Notes: generated by a model from the sequence alone, not told the origin. A stretch of 6,643 bases of DNA from an uncultured Eggerthellaceae bacterium (GCA_949450265.1 CASTMW010000082.1:1-6643); one strand, 5' to 3'. Shown: positions 1-5,438, counted from the stretch's first letter. Made by a program: numbers and translations.

Positions 1-558
1 CCCGACAAGCAGGTCGTGTGCATCGCAGGAGACGGATCCTTCCAGATGAACTCGCAGGAGATGGCCACCGCTGCCATCAATGGCGTGCCGGTCAAGGTGA
101 TGATCCTGGACAACCGGGCGCTCGGGATGGTGCATCAGTGGCAGAAGCTGTTCTATCGTCAGCGCTATTCCGAGACGATCCTTGAGCCGAACCCCGATTT
201 CGTGAAGCTGGCTGATGCGTACGGGTGGCAGGCGGAGCGCGTGGAGGAACCGGCGCAGGTTCCTGATGCCATCGCGCGCATGCTGGCCTACGATGGACCC
301 TATCTTCTGGATGTGAAGATATCTCCTGAGCAGAACGTGTATCCGATGGTGGCACCCGGATCGGCGCTCGATGATGTGATGGGCGCGATCGACGTGGCAG
401 TGGGTGCGGTGCGCACCGACATGCCGTCCGCTCCGGCCGAGACGCGATCGCCCTGTGCGACCATCGACGCGCAGTTCGGGGGCCGTTGGGAGAGCGACCC
501 GGATGACAAGAGCGAGCGCATGAGCGCCGAAGAGTTCAGCGAATCGGAAGGAGTGTGA
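1..558 (+). CDS. ilvB: Acetohydroxyacid synthase large (catalytic) subunit, 3' part
   Basis: Joins two pyruvates to acetolactate, or pyruvate and 2-ketobutyrate to acetohydroxybutyrate, using thiamine diphosphate; first committed step of valine/leucine/isoleucine synthesis, cytoplasmic. The gene enters from the left edge, and the last 185 residues are visible. They begin inside the C-terminal ThDP-binding domain: the GDGS motif is at fragment residues 10-13, and the matching metal-binding Asn is in ILDN (N38), where most relatives have NN. The family stretch LGMVHQWQKLFY follows at about 41-52, and VYPMVAPGSALDD at 113-125 marks where most homologues end. Here the chain continues about 58 residues past that point with an acidic, Ser/Glu-rich, probably disordered tail. 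The stop is 5 bases before ilvN, and the ilvN Shine-Dalgarno lies in the last ilvB codons. The partner ilvN makes the ilvB call secure over other ThDP enzymes. Confidence 0.95.
   Translation, partial: PDKQVVCIAGDGSFQMNSQEMATAAINGVPVKVMILDNRALGMVHQWQKLFYRQRYSETILEPNPDFVKLADAYGWQAERVEEPAQVPDAIARMLAYDGPYLLDVKISPEQNVYPMVAPGSALDDVMGAIDVAVGAVRTDMPSAPAETRSPCATIDAQFGGRWESDPDDKSERMSAEEFSESEGV
548..553 (+). promoter_or_regulatory. Shine-Dalgarno of ilvN, inside the ilvB 3' end
   Basis: AAGGAG, 10 bases upstream of ATG 564. It overlaps the last two codons before the ilvB stop, so ribosomes finishing ilvB can reload on ilvN. It rules out the GTG at 555 as the start, since that codon would be only one base away. 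Confidence 0.7.
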
Positions 559-563
559 GGATC

Positions 564-1058
564 ATGAAGCACGTCCTCTCCGTTCTGGTGGAGAACAAGC
601 CAGGTGTGCTCTCGCGCGTCACGGGGTTGATATCGCGACGCGGCTTCAACATCGAATCGTTGTCGGTCGGTCCCACCGAGGACCCCACGATGAGCCGTGT
701 CACCGCCATCGTGAACGCTGATGAGGTGGGCTACGAGCAGATCACCAAACAGCTGCACAAGCTGATCAGCGTCCACAAGATCACCGACCTGACTGACGAG
801 GGGGCCATCGAGCGCGAATTGGTGCTCATCAAGGTGAACGCGACGCCCGAGCGGCGCAACGAGATCATAGAGATCGCCAACATCTTCCGCGCGAAGATCG
901 TCGATGTGGGGCGCAGTTCGCTCATCATCGAAGCCACGGGCGATGAAGAGAAGCTGCGCGGCCTGGAAGACCTGTTTCGGGCCTATGGGCTCAAAGAGGT
1001 CATCCGCACGGGCAAGATCGCCATGTCGCGGAACTCCAAGGATAGATCAGCCGAGTAG
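564..1058 (+). CDS. ilvN: Acetohydroxyacid synthase small (regulatory) subunit
   Basis: Regulatory subunit that binds and activates the IlvB catalytic subunit and confers feedback inhibition by valine. The protein is 164 residues, normal for the short IlvN/IlvH type. An N-terminal ACT domain (about 1-75) begins HVLSVLVENKPGVLSRVTGL, with the glycine-rich valine-site loop and RRGFNIESLSVG at 25-36. The C-terminal small-subunit domain (about 84-155) includes ELVLIKV and RAKIVDVG. ATG 564 is chosen over the in-frame GTG at 555 because AAGGAG at 548-553 is 10 bases from the ATG but touches the GTG, and because family members begin at this Met. It is the middle gene of ilvB-ilvN-ilvC, 5 bases after ilvB and 17 before ilvC, so it should be co-transcribed with both. 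Confidence 0.96.
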   Translation: MKHVLSVLVENKPGVLSRVTGLISRRGFNIESLSVGPTEDPTMSRVTAIVNADEVGYEQITKQLHKLISVHKITDLTDEGAIERELVLIKVNATPERRNEIIEIANIFRAKIVDVGRSSLIIEATGDEEKLRGLEDLFRAYGLKEVIRTGKIAMSRNSKDRSAE

Positions 1059-1075
1059 AAAGGGATACGAACACC

Positions 1076-2068
1076 ATGGCTGTTACGATTTATCATGAAG
1101 AGGATTGCAACCCGTCCATCATTAAGGACAAGAAGATCGCTGTTATCGGCTATGGCAGCCAGGGACATGCGCATGCGCTGAACCTGAAGGATTCCGGATG
1201 CGATGTGCGCGTGGGCCTGCGTCCGGGGTCGAAGAGCATCGAGGCCGCCGAAGAAGCGGGCTTGAAGGTGGTCGACATGGCCACGGCTGCCGAAGAGGCT
1301 GACCTGATCATGATGCTGGTTCCCGATGAGCTACAGCCGCAGGTCTATGAGGAATACATCGCGCCGCATCTGAAGGCGGGAGACACCTTGGCCTTCGCGC
1401 ACGGCTTCAACATCCACTACGGCTACATCACGCCGCCCGAGGATGTCAACGTCATCATGTGCGCGCCGAAGGGTCCGGGGCATATCGTGCGTCGCCAGTA
1501 CACCGAGGGCAGCGGTGTGCCTGATTTGATCTGCGTGCAGCAGGATGCCACGGGCGACGCGTGGGATATCGCGCTGTCGTATGCGTGGGGCGTGGGCGGT
1601 GCGCGCTCGGGCATCATCAAGGCCACGTTCAAGCAGGAGACCGAAGAGGACCTCTTCGGCGAGCAAGCGGTGCTTTGCGGTGGTTTGGTGGAGCTAGTGA
1701 AGGCAGGCTTCGAAACGCTGGTGGACGCGGGCTATCCGCCGGAGCTTGCATATTTCGAGTGCTACCACGAGATGAAGATGATCGTTGACCTGATGTATGA
1801 GAGCGGCATCCATTTCATGAATTACTCCATCTCGAACACGGCAGAATACGGCGAATACTACGCTGGGCCGAAGGTCATCAACGAGCAGAGCCGCCAGGCC
1901 ATGAAGGAGATCCTGGCCCGCATCCAGGATGGCAGCTTCGCACGTGAGTTCGTGGAGGATTGCAAGAATGGCCATGCGTGGCTGATCGAACAGCGCGAGG
2001 CCATCAACGACCACGAGATAGAGAAGACCGGCGAGAAGATCCGCGGCATGTTCAGCTGGATCAAGTAG
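1076..2068 (+). CDS. ilvC: Ketol-acid reductoisomerase, class I
   Basis: Converts acetolactate or acetohydroxybutyrate to the dihydroxy acid by Mg-dependent alkyl migration and NAD(P)H reduction; second shared step of valine/isoleucine synthesis, directly using the IlvBN product. The protein is 330 residues, the usual class I (short) length. The Rossmann domain carries GYGSQGHAHALNL (25-37) and the cofactor-selecting loop LRPGSKS (48-54), whose Ser/Arg/Lys make-up suggests NADPH preference. AHGFNIHYG (108-116) and KGPGHIVRRQY (132-142) follow. The all-helical C-terminal domain keeps the metal ligands in EDLFGEQ (D192, E196) and AYFECYHE (E228, E232), and substrate contacts in SISNTAEYG (251-259). 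ATG 1076 has AAAGGGA at 1059-1065 upstream. The gene is last in the ilvBNC operon and is followed by a terminator-like hairpin. No active-site residue appears to be missing. Confidence 0.98.
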   Translation: MAVTIYHEEDCNPSIIKDKKIAVIGYGSQGHAHALNLKDSGCDVRVGLRPGSKSIEAAEEAGLKVVDMATAAEEADLIMMLVPDELQPQVYEEYIAPHLKAGDTLAFAHGFNIHYGYITPPEDVNVIMCAPKGPGHIVRRQYTEGSGVPDLICVQQDATGDAWDIALSYAWGVGGARSGIIKATFKQETEEDLFGEQAVLCGGLVELVKAGFETLVDAGYPPELAYFECYHEMKMIVDLMYESGIHFMNYSISNTAEYGEYYAGPKVINEQSRQAMKEILARIQDGSFAREFVEDCKNGHAWLIEQREAINDHEIEKTGEKIRGMFSWIK

Positions 2069-2109
2069 GTTTCGCTGGCTTTCTTGGGCCAACCAGCATG
2101 GTATCTTAT

Positions 2110-2139
2110 ACGGGCGACCGCAAACGTGGTCGCCTGTTT
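2110..2139 (+). terminator. Intrinsic terminator after ilvC
   Basis: A 12-bp stem pairs 2110-2121 with 2126-2137 around the tetraloop AAAC. It contains ten Watson-Crick and two G-T pairs, with the core GGCGACC/GGTCGCC. TTTCATTT follows, a modest U-tract. It sits 41 bases after the ilvC stop and only 5 bases before the Shine-Dalgarno of the next gene, so it can end the ilv transcript or limit readthrough into the phosphoesterase gene. The short U-run leaves efficiency uncertain. Confidence 0.65.
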
Positions 2140-2154
2140 CATTTGGAGGCACAG

Positions 2155-2781
2155 ATGACCAAAAGGCGTATGGGTGTGATAAGCGATACGCACGGGCCGC
2201 TGCCTGCGGACGCATTTGATCTGTTCAGCGGTGAATGGGATGCGGCGCGGTTGGCTGAGGCCGCCGTGAAGCGCTATGAGGTCACCTGCGATGCCGATGG
2301 TCATGTGGCGTTTCAAGACAGGTGGCCCGAATGCGCACCAACGCCGCAGGCATGCGATCTTATCCTGCATGCGGGCGATATCGGGGTACAGAGCGCACTG
2401 GACGAGCTAGGCGCCATATGCCGTACGGTGGCGGTGTTGGGCAACAACGACTTCGCGACCTTTTGGGACTGCGATGGGGAAGTGCGCGATCTGCGCAGCC
2501 TCACGTTCGGTGGCGTTGATATTGCCATGATGCACATTCCAACTGACCTGCGCCTTGCCCTGCACGCCCGCCCGCCAACGGTCGCCGCGGCCGTGAAAGA
2601 GATGCCGCAGCTTGCCGTGCATGGCCACACGCATGTGCCTGAGGTGCGCCTGGATGGTGATACGGTCGTGCTCTGCCCAGGTTCGCCCAGTCGCGCACGC
2701 AACGGCAGCGGCCACAATGCTGCACTGGTCGATATCGAAGACGGCCGCCTGACCAACGTTTCCATCATTCACCTGCCATGA
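2155..2781 (+). CDS. YfcE-like metallophosphoesterase (calcineurin-like fold)
   Basis: Predicted cytoplasmic two-metal phosphoesterase of the YfcE/MJ0936 group; members hydrolyse phosphodiesters in vitro, but the physiological substrate is generally unknown. All metal motifs are present over 208 residues: SDTHG (D11, H13), HAGDIG (D75), LGNND (N97), MMHIP (H127) and VHGHTHVPE (H158, H160), then the family C-terminal CPGSPSRARNG. About 58 residues lie between DTHG and HAGD, where compact homologues have roughly 20-25, so there is an insertion near residues 25-65. ATG 2155 is chosen because GGAGG at 2145-2149 lies 5 bases upstream; the in-frame ATG 2170 would leave almost nothing before the first metal motif. 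The upstream open frame through the ilvC end is a shadow. The stop overlaps the next gene by ATGA. No signal peptide is seen. Confidence 0.88.
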   Translation: MTKRRMGVISDTHGPLPADAFDLFSGEWDAARLAEAAVKRYEVTCDADGHVAFQDRWPECAPTPQACDLILHAGDIGVQSALDELGAICRTVAVLGNNDFATFWDCDGEVRDLRSLTFGGVDIAMMHIPTDLRLALHARPPTVAAAVKEMPQLAVHGHTHVPEVRLDGDTVVLCPGSPSRARNGSGHNAALVDIEDGRLTNVSIIHLP

Positions 2782-3425
2782 CCAGGTTCTTCGAATACAG
2801 CGATGAGGCGATGGAATACCTCGCAAAGCGTGATGCGACGCTCGCGCAGGTGATCGCGCAAGTGGGTCGCGTGGAACGCCCGGTGGACGACGACGTGTTC
2901 ACCTCCATTGTGAACAGCATCATCGGACAGCAGATATCCGCTGCGGCACAGAAGACGATCATCGCGCGATTGGGCGACCGTGTGGGCAAGATGACGCCTG
3001 ACGCCATCGATGCGCTCTCGGAAGATGAGCTGCAAGCGTTCGGCATGACGTTCCGCAAGGCATCCTACATCAAGGACGTCACGCGCAAGGTGGCAAGCGG
3101 GGAGTTCGACTTGGACGCACTTGAGCGTATGGGCGATGAGGAGGCGATCGGTGCACTGTCATTACTCAAGGGTATCGGCCGCTGGACCGCCGAGATGACG
3201 CTGCTGTTCAGTATGGGGCGGCAGGACATCCTGGCGTTCGATGACCTGGGCATCCAGCGCGGCATGCGCATGGCATATCACCACCGCAAGATCACCAGGC
3301 CGCTCTTCGAGAAATATCGTCGCCGCTACAGCCCCTACGGCAGCGTCGCCAGCCTCTACCTCTGGGAATTGGCTCACGGCACCGTCGAGGGTTTCCAGAA
3401 GGACTTCGCCCCGAAGAAGCGCTAA
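2778..3425 (+). CDS. DNA-3-methyladenine glycosylase II (HhH-GPD, AlkA/Mag1 type)
   Basis: Base-excision repair enzyme predicted to cleave the N-glycosidic bond of alkylated purines such as 3-methyladenine. The protein has 215 residues. It lacks the N-terminal AlkA_N domain of E. coli AlkA (282 residues) and is closer to the compact Mag1-like form. Visible elements are NSIIGQQISAAAQ (46-58), typical of the helical core; the helix-hairpin-helix LLKGIGRWTAEM (129-140); and AFDDLGIQRG (153-162), whose D156 fits the catalytic Asp before LG. The start overlaps the phosphoesterase stop (ATGA) and has no clear Shine-Dalgarno of its own, pointing to coupled translation. An internal ATG at 2811 is possible but would remove conserved-looking N-terminal sequence. 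The gene converges on the glutaredoxin-like gene downstream. Confidence 0.9.
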   Translation: MTRFFEYSDEAMEYLAKRDATLAQVIAQVGRVERPVDDDVFTSIVNSIIGQQISAAAQKTIIARLGDRVGKMTPDAIDALSEDELQAFGMTFRKASYIKDVTRKVASGEFDLDALERMGDEEAIGALSLLKGIGRWTAEMTLLFSMGRQDILAFDDLGIQRGMRMAYHHRKITRPLFEKYRRRYSPYGSVASLYLWELAHGTVEGFQKDFAPKKR

Positions 3426-3453
3426 GAATCGGATCGATCCCCGTATTGCGTTT

Positions 3454-3517
3454 TGGCGATCTGAAACTGCCGGATTCTGTATGTTTGGCAGCCTCAAGTC
3501 GCCAGATTCCGCTTTTT
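3454..3517 (+). terminator. Probable convergent (bidirectional) terminator
   Basis: The 136-bp spacer between two convergent genes contains nested inverted repeats: TGGCGA (3454-3459) with TCGCCA (3499-3504), and inside it CTGCC (3467-3471) with GGCAG (3487-3491). An alternative stem pairs CGGATTCTG (3471-3479) with CAGATTCCG (3503-3511), with one T-T mismatch, and is followed almost at once by TTTTT at 3513-3517. That arrangement would stop plus-strand transcripts. On the minus strand the CTGCC/GGCAG stem is followed by TTTCAG, a weaker stop for the glutaredoxin transcript. The loops are long, so confidence is moderate. Confidence 0.45.
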
Positions 3518-3561
3518 GAGCAATTCGAGACTGCTGACCCGATACGCGGGCTGCGTGGAAA

Positions 3562-3819
3562 CTAGCCGATCTCGCCTGCAGCCACAACGCCCGCAAGGTA
3601 GGCGATGATGTCGTCTGATTCCAGCATGGGGCTCCCATTTATGATGAGGCAGGGGACCTGTCTGGTACCTGCAAGCTCAACCAATTCATCCGCGATGCCC
3701 GGCTCCATGGTGTTACGCATCTCCATGGCGATATCGTGGTCTTGCATGTAGGCCAAGACTTTCCTGCAGTAGGGGCAAGTGGGCATGTAGTACAAGGTAA
3801 GTTCGGGCATGAATGCCAT
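3562..3819 (-). CDS. Glutaredoxin-like thiol-disulfide oxidoreductase
   Basis: Small cytoplasmic redox protein of 85 residues with a thioredoxin fold. The N-terminal strand LTLYYM leads into the active site CPYC (C15, C18), the classic dithiol glutaredoxin motif. The cis-proline segment RQVPCLIING (P56) follows, then ESDDIIAYLAG (67-77), the usual glutathione-contacting region. An additional Cys (C57) directly follows the cis-Pro. The start at 3819 is supported by AGGAG on the minus strand (3825-3829), 5 bases away; Met4 at 3810 would be too far from it. NrdH-type endings (SGFRP) are absent, so it looks like a glutaredoxin. If the host lacks glutathione, as many actinobacteria do, the electron donor would have to be something else, such as thioredoxin reductase or another thiol. 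It converges with the glycosylase gene. Confidence 0.9.
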   Translation of the reverse strand: MAFMPELTLYYMPTCPYCRKVLAYMQDHDIAMEMRNTMEPGIADELVELAGTRQVPCLIINGSPMLESDDIIAYLAGVVAAGEIG

Positions 3820-3839
3820 GGTATCTCCTAAGATCGGCA

Positions 3840-3860
3840 GGGCCTTCGCGAAGAAGCCCC
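3840..3860 (-). other. Short stem-loop in the glutaredoxin gene leader
   Basis: On the minus strand GGGCTTC pairs with GAAGGCCC (7 bp, one bulged G, loop TTCGC), ending 11 bases before the AGGAG ribosome site. No T-run follows, so it is not an obvious terminator. It may be a 5'-leader structure or chance pairing. The rest of the 221-bp spacer up to 4040 shows no convincing gene or clear promoter. A weak AGCGC/GCGCT stem at 4021-4042, followed by TTTA on the minus strand, could be the end of the upstream membrane-protein transcript. Confidence 0.25.
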
Positions 3861-4040
3861 GATCGTTCGCTACAGTATGCCCCTATGATACCGGCGTGGT
3901 CGAAGCATCGTGCTGCTCGGACGCTGGCCGCCATCGACTTGTTTCCTGCCTTTCGATGTTCCGTTGTCCGTTCGTGTGGCGCAACGGCAGTCTGAAGGAG
4001 GGCAAGAGAGAACAGCCTAAAGCGCATGCTCGGCGAAGCG

Positions 4041-5045
4041 CTATCGCTTGTTGGAAACCTTCGAGCGCTGCATGAGGATGGCGCCGGCCAGGAAGGGTAG
4101 CCAGAACACGATGGCACGATACACCATGATGACGGCCATGGCGGACGCCTGGCTGATGCCGAAGAGCGTGAACGACACCAGCGATGCGCCTTCCACCACG
4201 CCCACGCCTTGCGGCACCACCGAGAACATGGCGAACAGCGTTGCCACGATATAGCCGCACACGAGCGCTTCTATGTTAGTGATGCCGAACGCTACACCGA
4301 CCAGTCCGAAGCAGAGCATCTCGAACAGGCTGCCAACGGTGGAATAGGCAAGCTCGCGCACGATGTCGCCCTTGTTCCCGATCATCAGCTTCGCAGATTC
4401 GGCATAGGTGTCGACCATGTTGCTCACCCATGCGTCGATGGGCTTGCGCTTGAAATGGACGAGCACCTTATCCACGATGCGCTCGATGGGATGCACCAAC
4501 TTGAGCAGCCAATCGGGCTTAGCGGCTGCCAGCGCCATGGCACCGGTCATGATGGCGATAAGGGCCACAGCGGCGATGCCAAGGATGAGCCAGCCTGCTT
4601 TCAGCTGCCCGGTGAAGCCTATCACGGCGAATCCGGCGATCATGACGATGAGGAAGCCGATGCTGATGGAGAGCTGCCGCAACAACGCCGCCCCGGTAGC
4701 GCGACCATCAGTGATGCCATGCCGGCGCGCCGTTGCGATGACCACCGAGGTGCCCGACATGTTGAGCGAGGGCACCACCGTGTCGATGAAGAACGTCTTG
4801 AACACCAGCTTCACGTTCTCTTTGAACGGCATCTGCGCATCCACTGCGCGGAAGCACCAGGTGAACGCGAGGGCTTGCGTGAGGTAACGGACCAGCTCTG
4901 CTGCAATGGCCGCGAAGAGCAGGAACGGCGAGCCGTGCTGCACGGTGCGCGCCAGCTCTTCCAACTGGTCTCCGCGCAGGAAGATGACCGCCAGCACGAC
5001 GATGGCGATGAGCCCTGCAAGTATCTTCCCCATGTTCTTCTTCAT
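4041..5045 (-). CDS. UPF0104 / lysylphosphatidylglycerol synthase TM-region integral membrane protein
   Basis: Polytopic membrane protein of 334 residues related to YbhN and to the flippase half of MprF. Homologues without the aminoacyl-transferase domain, like this one, are thought to move or help synthesise polar lipids; the substrate is unknown here. About eight or nine hydrophobic segments are visible, roughly at 8-24, 40-62, 84-104, 123-146, 150-174, 236-256, 258-278, 285-302 and 304-325. Family signatures are PSLNMSGTS (92-100), FSVVPQGVGVVEG (274-286) and VYRAIVFWLPFLAG (308-321). A basic, soluble-looking loop at about 176-230 separates the two halves. ATG at 5045 is chosen over the TTG at 5060 because AGGGAG on the minus strand (5052-5057) lies 6 bases upstream of the ATG. 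It reads towards the glutaredoxin gene, 221 bp away, and is divergent from serC. A long open frame on the opposite strand is a shadow. Confidence 0.88.
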   Translation of the reverse strand: MKKNMGKILAGLIAIVVLAVIFLRGDQLEELARTVQHGSPFLLFAAIAAELVRYLTQALAFTWCFRAVDAQMPFKENVKLVFKTFFIDTVVPSLNMSGTSVVIATARRHGITDGRATGAALLRQLSISIGFLIVMIAGFAVIGFTGQLKAGWLILGIAAVALIAIMTGAMALAAAKPDWLLKLVHPIERIVDKVLVHFKRKPIDAWVSNMVDTYAESAKLMIGNKGDIVRELAYSTVGSLFEMLCFGLVGVAFGITNIEALVCGYIVATLFAMFSVVPQGVGVVEGASLVSFTLFGISQASAMAVIMVYRAIVFWLPFLAGAILMQRSKVSNKR

Positions 5046-5051
5046 GAGTAA

Positions 5052-5057
5052 CTCCCT
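5052..5057 (-). promoter_or_regulatory. Shine-Dalgarno fixing the membrane-protein start
   Basis: Reads AGGGAG on the minus strand, 6 bases before ATG 5045. The longer reading with TTG at 5060 would place this site inside the coding sequence, so the ATG is preferred. A GATAAT box (minus strand, about 5071-5076) is a possible -10 for this gene, but I find no good -35 at the right distance. Confidence 0.55.
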
Positions 5058-5128
5058 CAACCTTATGACGCATTATCGTCCTTATCCTGTTCCGACTTGA
5101 TACGCGAGAAGAAAATGAAAGCGATTTG

Positions 5129-5296
5129 ATGAGCGATGTTTCTCATCCGATACCGTTTAGCGGTCGTTCTGTGCTCGTATGGGATGCGCATGCCAAGAAT
5201 GATCGGCGCTACAGCGGGTGCCTGAGGCGCACGCATTCCGTTTCATCGATGTCGAAGGGGCGCGTGAGAGTCTCGTGTCGTAGTGCGCCTGTTTAA
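5129..5296 (+). CDS. Possible 55-residue small protein or gene remnant, unrecognised
   Basis: ATG 5129 opens 55 codons ending in TAA at 5294-5296. The frame is in fact open back to 5069. The product begins MSDVSHPIPFSGRSVLVWDA and ends in a Ser/Arg-rich segment with two Cys (residues 31 and 50); I recognise no family and see no membrane segment. In favour: the stop codon leads straight into a strong hairpin (5294-5312) that looks like an intrinsic terminator, and no other plus-strand gene lies upstream for it to serve. Against: only weak Shine-Dalgarno-like GAAAG upstream, no clear promoter, and composition that drifts in the second half. The neighbouring frame also reads coding-like from 5206 to 5280, so a frameshifted remnant is an alternative. 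Confidence 0.25.
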   Translation: MSDVSHPIPFSGRSVLVWDAHAKNDRRYSGCLRRTHSVSSMSKGRVRVSCRSAPV

Positions 5297-5312
5297 GCCC
5301 GATCCGGGCTTG
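5294..5312 (+). terminator. Terminator-like hairpin before serC
   Basis: AAGCCCG (5295-5301) pairs perfectly with CGGGCTT (5305-5311) around the loop ATC, extended by a T-G pair. The following bases TTGTTCCGCTT are T-rich but broken. It overlaps the stop codon of the 55-codon frame. It could end that transcript, or act as a leader hairpin if serC is also transcribed from further upstream. On the minus strand the stem is followed by AAAC, so it is directional towards plus. Confidence 0.5.
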
Positions 5313-5366
5313 TTCCGCTTCATATGAAAAGATTACAGGTCAGTACCTCATACCAATGGATCGCAT

Positions 5367-5400
5367 GATCGCCGATCTGGGCATCAAGCCCCCCGGCGTC
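5367..5400 (+). other. Nested GC-rich stem-loop
   Basis: Outer stem CGCCG (5370-5374) pairs with CGGCG (5394-5398), extended by GA/TC with one bulged T. The inner stem GGGC (5379-5382) pairs with GCCC (5388-5391) around ATCAA. No T-run follows on either strand, so it is not a typical terminator. It could be a folded leader element upstream of serC if a more distal promoter is used. I recognise no known riboswitch consensus. Confidence 0.35.
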
Positions 5401-5438
5401 AGCTGAGTGCGTCAGATGTGGTAGGCTCGCGCGGGGAG

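Noticed and set aside
555..563. GTG 555 as the ilvN start
   Set aside because: The Shine-Dalgarno at 548-553 is only one base away; ATG 564 has correct spacing and matches the family N-terminus.
300..776. 158-codon minus-strand frame across the ilvB-ilvN junction
   Set aside because: It is antisense to two firmly identified genes, with composition typical of a shadow frame.
1960..2154. Upstream extension of the phosphoesterase frame into ilvC
   Set aside because: It overlaps conserved ilvC coding sequence and the terminator hairpin. GGAGG at 2145-2149 clearly serves ATG 2155.
3431..3440. Perfect palindrome GGATCGATCC just after the glycosylase stop
   Set aside because: It is too short and isolated, with no loop, T-run or second copy. 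It is probably chance.
3713..4117. 134-codon minus-strand and 88-codon plus-strand frames over the glutaredoxin leader
   Set aside because: They overlap the glutaredoxin and membrane-protein genes in the wrong frames, lack ribosome sites, and give no recognisable product.
4209..5051. 280-codon plus-strand open frame antisense to the membrane protein gene
   Set aside because: The product is a low-complexity His/Glu/Asp/Arg mix with no family motif. The minus-strand frame gives a clean multi-pass membrane protein with a ribosome site.
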